A program made the translations under genes and the position numbers. Source: Acanthosepion esculentum (taxonomy: Eukaryota; Mollusca; Cephalopoda; Sepiida; Sepiidae). Taken from it: DNA of 64,000 nt. The notes beneath the pieces were generated by a model. It saw only the letters and a program-made list of their open reading frames with translations, had not been told where the DNA came from and made no database searches. Shown here piece after piece: positions 45,814-55,919 of the stretch (positions are counted from its first letter, which is position 1; each line of letters opens with the position of its first letter). The DNA lies in NCBI GenBank assembly GCA_964036315.1, contig OZ038508.1:45320129-45384128 (forward strand), in the 5' to 3' direction.

Positions 45814-45904
45814 GTTACGGCCATATTAAGTTGAAATTCAGGTTCCTCTACGATCACTGAAATTAAGCAACGTCGAGACAGCTCAGAAATACCAGATGCT
45901 ATAA
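45814..45904 (+). pseudogene. 5S rRNA-derived sequence (SINE3-like head or 5S pseudogene)
   Basis: gttacggccatattaagttg, then acgatcactgaaattaagca and acgtcgaga, ending ataccagatgctataa, follow metazoan 5S rRNA from its 5' end to its 3' end. About 30 bases containing most of the C box (the ggatgggtgaccgcctgg part) are missing between cgtcgagaca and gctcagaaatacc. The first third has several substitutions. Not a functional 5S gene. It is followed by sequence also seen behind other SINE copies (ggttaattaataaaacttgt at 50445), so a 5S-derived SINE is possible. Confidence 0.72.
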
Positions 45905-45996
45905 ATTTGAATGTGAGAGTTATGTAATGGATAACGGCTAGGAATTGTTAATCTAAGAACCAAATACCATTCTCCAACCAGTTATGGATTAATTAG
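45905..45996 (+). mobile_element. SINE tail interrupted by the LTR (left part)
   Basis: ccaaccagttatggattaat joins, across the LTR, with aatttgtaagacttgtatca at 50272-50291. The uninterrupted arrangement occurs at 44475-44500 and 50435-50465. Confidence 0.55.
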
Positions 45997-48900
45997 TGTT
46001 ATGGTCCAGGTTCCTTGTACCACGGTGACGGTTCACGGTAGAACCAATGAAGAATAACTCGAACACAGGTATAGAATAACACGGATATATTACAAACAGA
46101 TTATGTACAAAAGAAGTTGACGTGTTAGTAATAACAATCAGGTTTATTTAGAGAGAACGATGTTGTCTCGACCAGTATCACTATTCCAATGTCTTACAGT
46201 AATCGTCTGACGCGACTCTGTCTCTGACTGACTCACACTGACTCTCTGTCGATATTTAACTACTCCCCCACACGGGTCGAATGTGGCACAAGGCCGGTTT
46301 AACGTGGGCTTACCGAGCCCGTAGGCTCGGGCAAAAATATGCCCATTAAAACCCGTATATACGGGTTCAGGGTCTGTCTACCTCCCCGGACGGCACTTTG
46401 CCCTTCGGCAAAGCCTCGTCCGAGTTCCTCCCTGCAAAGAGGCAGAGACTTCCTCTCTACCTCAGAGGCAGAGAGTTCGACCGGATAGATGAGACGTCCA
46501 AAAAGGACTGAATCTCACACGATGTTCATTAACACGCCCATGTGTGTCAAATGTGGCACAAGGCCAGTTTAATGTGGGCTATCCGAGCCCATGGACTCGG
46601 GCAAAAATTGCCCGTAGAACCCGTATAAATGGGATCGAGTTGGTCAACCTCCCCGAACGAGGCTCTGCCCTTCGGCGGAGCCTAGTCCAGGTTCCTCCCT
46701 GCCCAGAGGCAGAGAGTTCCCCTCTGCCTCAGAGGCAGAGAGTTCGACCGAATAGGTGAGCCGTCCAAAAAGACTGAATCTCACACGACGTTTAACAACA
46801 CGCCCACGTGTGTCGAATGTGGCACAAGGCCGGTTTAATGTGGGCTTTCCGAGCCCGTAGGCTCGGGCAAAAATTGCCCGTAGAACCCGTATAAACGGGA
46901 TCGGGGTGGTCAACCACCTCGAACGAGGATCTGCCCTTCGGCGGAGCCTCGTCCGAGTTCCTCTCTGCCCAAAGGCAGAGAGTTCCCCTCTGCCTCAGAG
47001 GAAGAGATTTCGACCTGATAGGTGAGACGTCCAAAAAGGACTGGATCTCACACGATGTTTAACAACACGCCCACGTGTGTCGAATGTGGCACAAGGCCGG
47101 TTTAATGTGGGCTTTCCGAGCCCGTAGGCTCGGGCAAAAATTGCCCGTAGAACCCGTATAAACGGGATCGGGGTGGTCAACCACCCCGAACGAGGTTCTG
47201 CCCTTCGGCGGAGCCTCGTCCGAGTTCCTCTCTGCACAAAGGCAGAGAGTTCCCCTCTGCCTCAGAGGCAGAGAGTTCGACCTGATAGGTGAGACGTCCA
47301 AAAAGGACTGGATCTCACACTGTATTTAGTGTCCTCCCCACGAGGGACAGATGTGGCACAAGGCCTGGTTTAAAGTGGGGTACCCGAGCCCGTAGGCTCG
47401 GCCAAAAAATAGCCCGTAGATCCCGTATAAACGGGATCGGGCCGGTCAACCTCCCCGAACGAGGCTCTGCCCTTCGGCGGAGCCTCGTCCGAGTTCCTCT
47501 CTGCCCAAAGGCAGAGAGTTCCCCTCTGCCTCAGAGGCAGAGAGTTCGACCGAATAGCTGAGCCGTCCAAAAAGGACTGGAGTATTTAGTGTCCTCCCCA
47601 CGAGGGACAGATGTGGCACAAGGCCGGGTTTAAAGTGGGGTACCCGAGCCCGTAGGCTCGGCCAAAAAATAGCCCATAGATCCCGTATAAACGGGATCGG
47701 GCCGGTCAACCTCCCCGAACGAGGTTCTGCCCTTCGGCGGAGCCTCGTCCGAGTTCCTCTCTGCCCAAAGGCAGAGAGTTCCCCTCTGCCTCAGAGGCAG
47801 AGAGTTCGACCTGATAGGTGAGACGTCCAAAAAGGACTGGATCTCACACTGTATTTAGTGTCCTCCCCACGAGGGACAGATGTGGCACAAGGCCGGGTTT
47901 AAAGTGGGGTACCCGAGCCCGTAGGCTCGGCCAAAAAATAGCCCATAGATCCCGTATAAACGGGATCGGGCCGGTCAACCTCCCCGAACGAGGCTCTGCC
48001 CTTCGGCGGAGCCTCGTCCGAGTTCCTCTCTGCCCAAAGGCAGAGAGTTCCCCTCTGCCTCAGAGGCAGAGAGTTCGACCGAATAGCTGAGACGTCCAAA
48101 AAGGACTGGGGTATTTAGTGTCCTCCCCACGAGGGACAGATGTGGCACAAGGCCTGGTTTAAAGTGGGGTACCCGAGCCCGTAGGCTCGGCCAAAAAATA
48201 GCCCGTAGATCCCGTATAAACGGGATCGGGCCGGTCAACCTCCCCGAACGAGGCTCTGCCCTTCGGCGGAGCCTCGTCCGAGTTCCTCTCTGCCCAAAGG
48301 CAGAGAGTTCCCCTCTGCCTCAGAGGCAGAGAGTTCGACCGAATAGCTGAGCCGTCCAAAAAGGACTGGAGTATTTAGTGTCCTCCCCACGAGGGACAGA
48401 TGTGGCACAAGGCCGGGTTTAAAGTGGGGTACCCGAGCCCGTAGGCTCGGCCAAAAAATAGCCCATAGATCCCGTATAAACGGGATCGGGCCGGTCAACC
48501 TCCCCGAACGAGGCTCTGCCCTTCGGCGGAGCCTCGTCCGAGTTCCTCTCTGCCCAAAGGCAGAGAGTTCCCCTCTGCCTCAGAGGCAGAGAGTTCGACC
48601 GAATAGCTGAGACGTCCAAAAAGGACTGGGGTATTTAGTGTCCTCCCCACGAGGGACAGATGTGGCACAAGGCCGGGTTTAAAGTGGGGTACCCGAGCCC
48701 GTAGGCTCGGCCAAAAAATAGCCCGTAGATCCCGTATAAACGGGATCGGGCCGGTCAACCTCCCCGAACGAGGCTCTGCCCTTCGGCGGAGCCTCGTCCG
48801 AGTTCCTCTCTGCCCAAAGGCAGAGAGTTCCCCTCTGCCTCAGAGGCAGAGAGTTCGACCGAATAGCTGAGCCGTCCAAAAAGGACTGGAGTATTTAGTG

Positions 48901-50272
48901 TCCTCCCCACGAGGGACAGATGTGGCACAAGGCCGGGTTTAAAGTGGGGTACCCGAGCCCGTAGGCTCGGCCAAAAAATAGCCCGTAGATCCCGTATAAA
49001 CGGGATCGGGCCGGTCAACCTCCCCGAACGAGGCTCTGCCCTTCGGCGGAGCCTCGTCCGAGTTCCTCTCTGCCCAAAGGCAGAGAGTTCCCCTCTGCCT
49101 CAGAGGCAGAGAGTTCGACCGAATAGCTGAGACGTCCAAAAAGGACTGGAGTATTTAGTGTCCTCCCCACGAGGGACAGATGTGGCACAAGGCCGGGTTT
49201 AAAGTGGGGTACCCGAGCCCGTAGGCTCGGCCAAAAAATAGCCCATAGATCCCGTATAAACGGGATCGGGCCGGTCAACCTCCCCGAACGAGGCTCTGCC
49301 CTTCGGCGGAGCCTCGTCCGAGTTCCTCTCTGCCCAAAGGCAGAGAGTTCCCCTCTGCCTCAGAGGCAGAGAGTTCGACCGAATAGCTGAGACGTCCAAA
49401 AAGGACTGGAATATTTAGTGTCCTCCCCACGAGGGACAGATGTGGCACAAGGCCGGGTTTAAAGTGGGGTACCCGAGCCCGTAGGCTCGGCCAAAAAATA
49501 GCCCGTAGATCCCGTATAAACGGGATCGGGCCGGTCAACCTCCCCGAACGAGGCTCTGCCCTTCGGCGGAGCCTCGTCCGAGTTCCTCTCTGCCCAAAGG
49601 CAGAGAGTTCCCCTCTGCCTCAGAGGCAGAGAGTTCGACCGAATAGCTGAGACGTCCAAAAAGGACTGGAGTATTTAGTGTCCTCCCCACGAGGGACAGA
49701 TGTGGCACAAGGCCGGGTTTAAAGTGGGGTACCCGAGCCCGTAGGCTCGGCCAAAAATAGCCCGTAGATCCCGTATAAACGGGATCGGGTTGGTCAACCA
49801 CCTCGAACGAGGCTCTGCCCTTCGGCGGAGCCTCGTCCGAGTTCCTCTCTGCCCAAAGGCAGAGAGTTCCCCTCTGCCTCAGAGGCAGAGAGTTCGACCG
49901 AATAGCTGAGACGTCCAAAAAGGACTGGAGTATTTATTGTCCTCCCCACGAGGGACAGATGTGGCACAAGGCCGGGTTTAAAGTGGGGTACCCGAGCCCG
50001 TAGGCTCGGCCAAAAATAGCCCGTAGATCCCGTATAAACGGGATCGGGTTGGTCAACCACCTCGAACGAGGCTCTGCCCTTCGGCGGAGCCTCGTCCGAG
50101 TTCCTCTCTGCCCAAAGGCAGAGAGTTCCCCTCTGCCTCAGAGGCAGAGAGTTCGACCGAATAGCTGAGACGTCCAAAAAGGACTGGGTCTCACACTACT
50201 GCTTCCTCTTGAGGCGCAGTATTTATGGTGTACGGGATAGTCCATTACTATTATGGGTAAGTTCCCATAACA
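45997..50272 (-). mobile_element. LTR (copy 3) expanded to 4.3 kb by an internal tandem array
   Basis: It starts TGTTATGGTCCAGG and ends GGTAAGTTCCCATAACA, the reverse orientation of copies 1 and 2. Flanking pentamers are attag (45992-45996) and atttg (50273-50277), one mismatch. Without the array, 269 + 77 bp remain; these align with the 235-263 bp solo LTRs. In LTR sense the order is TGTTATGGG, TATA-like accataaatactgcgcctca, agaggaag, [array], then an AATAAA near 46145, and CCTGGACCATAACA. The array sits exactly where copy 1 has its (GA)n expansion, just downstream of the TATA-like box, so it would lie in the transcribed R/U5 part (inference). No coding interior is present. Confidence 0.8.
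46266..50195 (-). repeat. 15-unit GC-rich tandem array of hairpin-chain units
   Basis: Unit starts: 46266, 46532, 46798, 47065, 47331, 47591, 47860, 48120, 48380, 48640, 48900, 49160, 49420, 49680, 49939. The first four units are 262-267 bp and more diverged; the rest are 259-269 bp and almost identical. Each unit contains successive perfect or near-perfect hairpins: gagcccgtaggctc; cccgtataaacggg; gaggctctgcccttcggcgg with agcctc (11-bp stem); ctctctgcccaaaggcagag; cctctgcctcagaggcagag; gtccaaaaaggac. Open frames of 66-127 codons recur in it on both strands. They change between units and simply reflect the absence of TA-rich stops, so I do not call them genes. Confidence 0.95.
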
Positions 50273-50640
50273 ATTTGTAAGACTTGTATCAGAAAAAATC
50301 ATTATCATCTCTAAAAAGATTATTTCCTTCTCCTCAAAAATGTACGGCTCTAAATATCCTGTAAAAGGTTGATAAGCTGTAAAATCACTATCGATTGTGA
50401 CATATTTCATTTGGTAAAGATTTTGTCTTCTCCCACAGCTATAGGTTAATTAATAAAACTTGTATCACTAAATCATTATTACCTCCAAAGAAATTCTTAC
50501 CATCTAAAAATATTTTCTGACTTTAAATCCTGCAAAATGATGATAATCCGTAGTAAAGAGATTAATCGAATCAAATCAATTCATAGGCGATTACGACACT
50601 CTATAATTCCGCTGATTACTTAAATTTAATCTGGCTATTA
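50273..50640 (+). mobile_element. SINE tail sequence, right part, with repeats
   Basis: ttgtatcagaaaaaatcatt recurs as cttgtatcactaaatcatta at 50459. ctgtaaaaggttgataagct at 50361 recurs as ctgcaaaatgatgataatcc at 50529. Two tandem, diverged copies of a tail of about 165 bp. Confidence 0.5.
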
Positions 50641-50644
50641 GATT

Positions 50645-50945
50645 GACATCTACTTCCCACCCGTTTACTGTTGAAATGCCTAAAAGCAACTGCCACTTCC
50701 CTTGCACTTCCCGACTGTGGAAATCCCTTCCGGTTAGTTGTTTCCCTGATAATTAAAATCTTCAAAAATGTAAATGCAATGTCAGTCGCCATTTTTTGTC
50801 TTCTTGAATCCCGTTCATCTTTTGTCCCTTCCTCAATCCTCCCTATTCTCAGTTTTCACGCCCTGCAAAGCCTGCGTTTTAGTGGCATTCCTTCTTCGCT
50901 TGGGATGAAATATTAAAAGAAATTCGCAAAAAATCATTTACTCTT
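50645..50945 (+). pseudogene. CR1/jockey-type LINE 3' end
   Basis: ATSLALPDCGNPFRLVVSLI then IKIFKNVNAMSVAIF align with (R-S-LWNSLP)-FPD-YNLQ-FK-NVN. The UTR ends cttcgcttgggatgaaatat at 50909. 5'-truncated at about 300 bp. Confidence 0.65.
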
Positions 50946-50959
50946 TGGTTCTCCCCTAA

Positions 50960-51050
50960 AAACCATTCAGTCAGTACACTCTATGTGTATTAAAGTTTCC
51001 AAGCCGTCCTCCCACCTATTATTCCACAGAAATTTCAACTGGGTCTTTCT
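50960..51050 (-). pseudogene. RTE-type LINE, short C-terminal fragment
   Basis: The minus strand reads TQLKFLWNNRWEDGLETLIH, the RQLKFLGHIMRE-GLETL block only. Confidence 0.5.
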
Positions 51051-51149
51051 GATTTTAATTATATGTATTTCACTTGTATGTATTTTTTTAAAGAATTTCC
51101 TACTTATTTATATGTCACAATGAATTGGTGCTCTCTAAATGTGACCATC

Positions 51150-51290
51150 TACCGTGAAGGTCTACAGGGACTGAAACTCACTCCATACAGCAAGCACAAC
51201 TCGTATATACGATCCATCGCTAATCATGCTGGGAAAATGGCTGGTTTCCTTTGACGAGTGCTCCTGCTACTTATCTACTTATACAACAGA
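51150..51290 (+). pseudogene. CR1/jockey-type LINE, segment upstream of the tail
   Basis: LTPYSKHNSYIRSIANHAGK then MAGFL, and in the next frame a YLSTYTT-like part, resemble the W-PYI-SIA--A-KKVGSL-RA block between RT palm and thumb. One short block only. Confidence 0.45.
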
Positions 51291-52335
51291 GAGCCCTGGC
51301 CGAAAATCGAATCGGGCTGCCATTTCAAGGAAAATGCTCACACGATCAACATTCTTATTCCAGTTCAAATCTAGAGTGAATAGATTCCTTTCCGAAATAT
51401 TCTCATAAAATGCAGGTCTGACGAGAATCAACGAATGTCTGCCATCAATTTAGCTAAAGATGACTATCCTATTAGCGATCAAGAGATTAAAATCATAAAG
51501 CAGGTGTAAAAACCTATATATTACATAATGGTTATCTATTTAGTGGAACCTATTGCTACGCGGTTGATTACATGATCACTACTATGTTTACCTATTCAGG
51601 TCTAGATGTAACCATTATCTTCCCTACATATCCACATAAAAAGTGTTTGTTATTTTTTAGCCGTCTACATCGATTGGCTGTTGGGCCTTGAAAACTTTCC
51701 TCTTACCGGCGGTTGACACATTTAAAAATTATCAAATAAATAAAAAAGAAACCTCGTTTAAGTGAGTGATGTCCCTTTCATTTATTTTGAATTCACGACC
51801 TAATTTGTTGCCGCATTTTTTCAAATTTAGAGCATTGACAATAAAACTATCTATGTGTTTTTAGAGAATGAGATTTTATTTACAAAATATATCCTCAGCT
51901 TTAGAAAATACAAACAAGCGATAGCTAAAGCAGAAAGGCTTTAGACAGGATTTTAGATTTGTAGTTCTTAAAACTCAAATGAAGATTCTCTGGCCAACGT
52001 TTATATATGAAATATGGTGGATCTAAGACGTGACTGAAACATTTGAGGTGTGGTCAACTTTATAAAATATTTCAGCCAAATTGATTTTCTACCCAATCGG
52101 ATTAGAGAAGATCCATCGGTAGGAAAATATTGATAAAAGAAAGGAGAATTTAATTAATCCGCTATATTTTTAACCAATGAAAAGAATATTGAATAGAGTA
52201 TTACCTCTACTCAATTATCACGTGGTCTATTCAATAGATTCCGTTCAGAAATTTTAGATTTTATCGACATTATAACTTCTCTATTTGAAATTTTGTCTAG
52301 AAGATCACTAACAATGAAAGTTTTAATTTTTTTTT
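51291..52335. other. Unassigned AT-rich sequence
   Basis: No family recognised. Confidence 0.35.
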
Positions 52336-52339
52336 TAAA

Positions 52340-53105
52340 GCTTATCAGCCCAAGCAAGGCTGGAAGCCACTAGCACACAAAGGGTTACAGAAGGTTTGGA
52401 GGAAGAGCAGATAGGAGTGGTAAAGGAGAGGATGTGGAGAAAGATAGTGGATCGATCAAGGCAAGGGGGTTACAGAAGATTTGGATCGAGAGCAGATAGG
52501 AATGACAGGTGAAAGGATGTGGAGAAGGGAAGTGGATAGATCAAGGCAACTGTAGATATCGATTGACGTTACACTTAAATAGTTGGAGATTGTATTTGTC
52601 AGGGAAACAGGAATAAGGAAGGGAGTTCCACAGTCGAGATGTGCGAGACATGAAGCTATTGGAGTAGAAGAGACGTCTACATCTAACACGTGGTCTAGTT
52701 AAATCAATAACGGATCGCCTGTGTTTGCTTACTGGCGATCTATGTTCAAACTCAAGTGTCAGTAGCGACACTTTATTCATATATAACGCTTTGTCTAATT
52801 TAGTTTCGTCAATATACTTTTTAATTGATTATTATTATTGTTACATCTAACAGTTTCAACAGTGAAGGGGTGGGAACGGGATGCCAGCCTCGTAGGACGT
52901 TTAAATTCATGAGGCCTAGGAACCAGCGAAAGCAGCTCATTGGAGCAATTACCGTGAAAGAAATTTGTAAAAAAGACAGAGCGAGGCAACATCGCGTCTG
53001 TGAGAGAGCGACTGCAGAGGAGATGACAGATCAGGGCCAATTACATTGCAGATCCGTCTCTGGATCTTATCAAGAACCCTGAGGCAAACAGCATGGGACT
53101 GCACT
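52340..53105 (-). pseudogene. CR1/jockey-type LINE tail with 3' UTR and a nested insert
   Basis: From 53105 down: IRDGSAM-IGPDLS-like residues, RSLTDAMLPRSVFFTNFFHG, NCSNELLSLVPRPHEFKRPT, RLASRSHPFTVETVRC. After the insert come RCRRLFYSNSFMSRTSRLWN, SLPYSCFPDKYNLQLFKCNV and NRYL. The 3' UTR ends at 52345-52380 (tgtgtgctagtggcttccag, then gcttgggctgataagc). A UTR segment of about 84 bp is tandemly duplicated (52384-52468 and 52468-52552). The best-preserved tail of this LINE family in the window. Confidence 0.8.
52690..52841 (-). mobile_element. 152-bp insertion inside the LINE, 11-bp TSD
   Basis: tacatctaaca occurs at 52679-52689 and 52842-52852, exactly framing the insert. The insert carries gatcgcctgtgtttgcttac and tggcgatc (a hairpin gatcgcc/ggcgatc) and ends attattattattgt. 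TSD plus an (ATT)n end indicates retrotransposition of a short non-autonomous element; family not recognised and orientation uncertain. Confidence 0.75.
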
Positions 53106-53640
53106 TAAACGGTCAGTATAGGAAGGATAAAAAGACAATCCTTTGATATGTTAGTCCGAGTAGGCGCGTAGTCGATACCCTAGTGACGGGAATGTGTTAG
53201 ATTTATAATCCCATAATAATGTCATGAAATATAATTATTGATAAACTTCACTTCAAAAGAATTTTCGAAGACTGCTATGGATTAGAATAAAGCCTGTTTT
53301 CAATCCTTGAGACACAGTTGAATATTTGTTGTAGGCTTCGTTGGTAACGGTTCTATTTACATTTCTTTTATTCCTTTTCTTACTGTGAAAACGGCTGCAC
53401 AATTCATCGTATGTTTTGAAAATTGTTTATCTTTTACCCCAACGGAAATAAAACCAAAATTGAGGCGAATAAAAGACTAAGGCATGTTCAACATCAGTCG
53501 AATGGCATTGCGTGCAGATTCAGTTACCAAAATCTTTTACTAAACACTTCCCATGGAAACTTTAAATCGATAATCGTCGACGTATGACGTATTATACATT
53601 AAAACGTCTGAAAAATTCAAAAGATATGATTTAACAATTT
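53106..53640. other. Unassigned sequence
   Basis: No features recognised. Confidence 0.4.
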
Positions 53641-53799
53641 TGTGAATATATATATATATATACATATTTTTATTATGTGGAATTGTCTTTCAATACTGAA
53701 CTTCTAATATTTACATTATACTAAATGTTTCTTTTCTGAGAATAATATGTTGGTGAATATTTACCCGTGTTTTTCATTTTCGATATTTTCTGCTTCCCT

Positions 53800-53826
53800 C
53801 TCTCTCTCTCTCGCTCACACACACAT

Positions 53827-53920
<94 letters not shown>
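53800..53920 (+). repeat. (CT)n-(CA)n-(TA)n compound microsatellite
   Basis: CT 53798-53812, CA 53815-53846, TA 53847-53918. Confidence 0.96.
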
Positions 53921-53921
<1 letters not shown>

Positions 53922-54019
53922 AATGCAATGAGAACGAATCAAATATAAATTCAAACGTTCATGGCATTAATTTAAAAATAGAGCTCAAAACACAAATACA
54001 GGATAATTCTTTATAATAG

Positions 54020-54180
54020 GAATTTAGATTCGAACTTATATCATACCGCTACGTCAATGGATTAACGTTACGATGCACTCATGATAACCATCAATTACCA
54101 CCGCCTGATGAGATGCTATAATGTGCATCGAAACGGTAATGCATTAATGTAGCGGTACTATATATTTTCGAATGTAATAT
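54020..54180. mobile_element. Near-palindromic element containing a hammerhead-like core
   Basis: The outer ends gattcgaac-ttatat-ataccgctac (54028-54052) and gtagcggta-ctatatattttcgaat (54149-54173) are inverted. Inside, cgttacgatgcac (54066-54078) is inverted at gtgcatcgaaacg (54123-54135). The whole is a decayed hairpin of about 150 bp, resembling PLE or retrozyme termini. Confidence 0.7.
54044..54140 (+). ncRNA. Hammerhead ribozyme-like motif
   Basis: CTGATGA (54105-54111), stem II gatgc/gcatc (54112-54116 with 54125-54129) with an 8-nt loop, GAAA (54130-54133), then cggta (54134-54138) complementary to taccg (54044-54048) as stem III. The bases after taccg are c-t-a where the model needs U-H directly, so an extra C would have to bulge. 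A GTC at 54053-54055 is the alternative cleavage triplet but would need a 15-nt bulge in stem III. Core and stem II are canonical; cleavage is uncertain. Confidence 0.5.
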
Positions 54181-54190
54181 CCTATAATAA

Positions 54191-54296
<106 letters not shown>

Positions 54297-54654
54297 TATA
54301 AATAAAAAGACATTTTTATGTTTAATATTCTCTTTATAGATACAAGTATTTAAGTAAATGCTCTGTTTATAATAAACAGTATTAAATAACATTTACCGGC
54401 CTGAATGTCCGAGAAAGGTCAGTATTTCTAGTTAAAAAGATTGCTGAAGATCGTAGAATTACGAAAAGCTGAGGTAACATTATTGTCTAAAGAAATTTTT
54501 AATTGTATTTTTAAATTTGATGTATCACAAAGGCATTTCGACTGGTTTCAAACATCAGCATATTATATCTAGATTATGTCCGAACTATAAAATTGAATAA
54601 TGGAAATTTAAAGCCTATGGATACCACAATATATTAGATAAATGTTGTTGATTT

Positions 54655-54972
54655 TGTCCATATTTCTGAGATGAGGTATTATGTACACTATTTATATTAT
54701 TCGGGCTCTTGTCCTCATCTTGTCGCCTTATTTATTACAACGTTTCGGCGGTTTTACCCTCCCGCCTTCTTCAGGTGTTTGGAAAGTCGAAGTGAACCCT
54801 TTATTTCGCTCACTGGGGTAGACTGTTCTAGTTCCACATGTCATGTTTAATGGATGTCAGTTATCAGTTATCTCCTGTTAATTCGCCTCTCCAAGTTATC
54901 CACTGCCTTAACCGGGTATTGAACTCAAACGCTTTGGGCCTGTCAGTGGATCTAACCAAAACCTTTATCCAC
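54655..54972 (-). mobile_element. SINE-B (copy 2), head-to-head with copy 3
   Basis: Minus-strand order: tRNA-like head with A-box-like agtggataaaggttttggtt and B box gagttcaatacccggttaag (54931-54912). Then aacaggagataactgataac, and the module CTGAAGA-a-GGCGG...CCGCC-GAAAC (54773-54741). The tail is gaggacaagagcccgaataa, ending in cctcatctcagaaat. Confidence 0.82.
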
Positions 54973-54984
54973 TATTAATACAAA

Positions 54985-55305
54985 GATGTCCTCAAGGACA
55001 CAAGGCACAGTGGATAAAGGCGTTTGTTGGATCCAGTGACAGGACCCAAAGAGTGTCAGTTCAATACCCGGTTAAGGCAGTGGAGAACTTGGAGAGTTAA
55101 CAGGAGATAACTGATAACTGACATCCATTAAACATGACACATGGAACTAGAGCAGTCTACCGCAGTGACCGAAATAAGGGTTAAGTTCGACACTCTAACC
55201 ACCTGAAGAAGGCCGGAGCGTACAACGGCTGAAACGTTGTAATAAATATGGCGACAAAAATGAGGACAATAGTCCGAATAATGTAAATAGTGTATTGTTG
55301 ATTGA
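54985..55305 (+). mobile_element. SINE-B (copy 3)
   Basis: Plus-strand order is identical to copy 2: agtggataaaggcgtttgtt, gtcagttcaatacccggtta, aacaggagataactgataac, the module ctgaagaaggccggagcgta with caacggctgaaacg (55203-55236), and aggacaatagtccgaataat at the tail. About 85 percent identical to copy 2 by eye. Confidence 0.85.
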
Positions 55306-55489
55306 TTGATTTGTCTTTTAAGGTTTTCCAACCCTTTGTGAGATATCTAAAGGCGAAACGTATTTTAAATGTAAGAATAATCATTTTTCGTGAGTAAATA
55401 TTGTATTAAAAATTTTCTGGAGGTAACAAGTTTCTTTCTATACATACGTCCTATAATCCTTGCCTTCAGTTTATCTTTGAACTGAAGAA

Positions 55490-55625
55490 GAAGAAACAGA
55501 TTTATCCCTTTCCCAAAGATACTTATGCATAAATGAATGTAACAGACTCAACTGGAATTCGAACTCGACTCCCCGATTTTTTAATCCCAGCCGCAATCCA
55601 TTTCTACAGCCGCATCATCTTTTGA
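55490..55625 (-). mobile_element. SINE-A, tRNA-headed SINE (copy 4)
   Basis: Minus strand: tggattgcggctgggattaa, then gagtcgagttcgaattccag with the B box. The plus-strand side cccaaagatacttatgcata corresponds to the aaggtatg-stretch of the family. Confidence 0.62.
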
Positions 55626-55915
55626 AGTAAAGAATAACCAATTATTCAGTAAGTTTACTTAGATAAGCTGCAATCTCACACCACCAGACGTTACTAAAGG
55701 AAATAACTACTATTTTTCGACGTTGATATTTTGTTGAATATAGACAATATTTTTTTGTATTTATTAAAAGTCTATTTTAACTTTTTACTAAAATTGACAT
55801 CATTTGAATTCTTTTTGTTTGTAAAAAAAAAATAAAAGGGCAAATAATGAATTCATTATATATTAAAAGAAACAAACTCATTGTTTTATCTTATTACTTG
55901 TTTGATATTATTTTA
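55626..55915. other. Unassigned AT-rich sequence
   Basis: Nothing recognised. Confidence 0.4.
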
Positions 55916-55919
55916 AAAT

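Noticed and set aside
45814..45904. Functional 5S rRNA gene
   Set aside because: About 30 internal bases, including most of the C box of the promoter, are missing and several stem positions are altered.
46266..50195. Repeated open frames of 66-127 codons on both strands across the GC-rich array
   Set aside because: They follow from the repeat unit and the lack of AT-rich stop codons. Frames differ between units, overlap each other, and translate the hairpins; no domain is recognisable.
46266..50195. CRISPR-like array
   Set aside because: Units are about 260 bp and nearly identical throughout, with no short repeat/unique spacer alternation, and the context is an animal genome.
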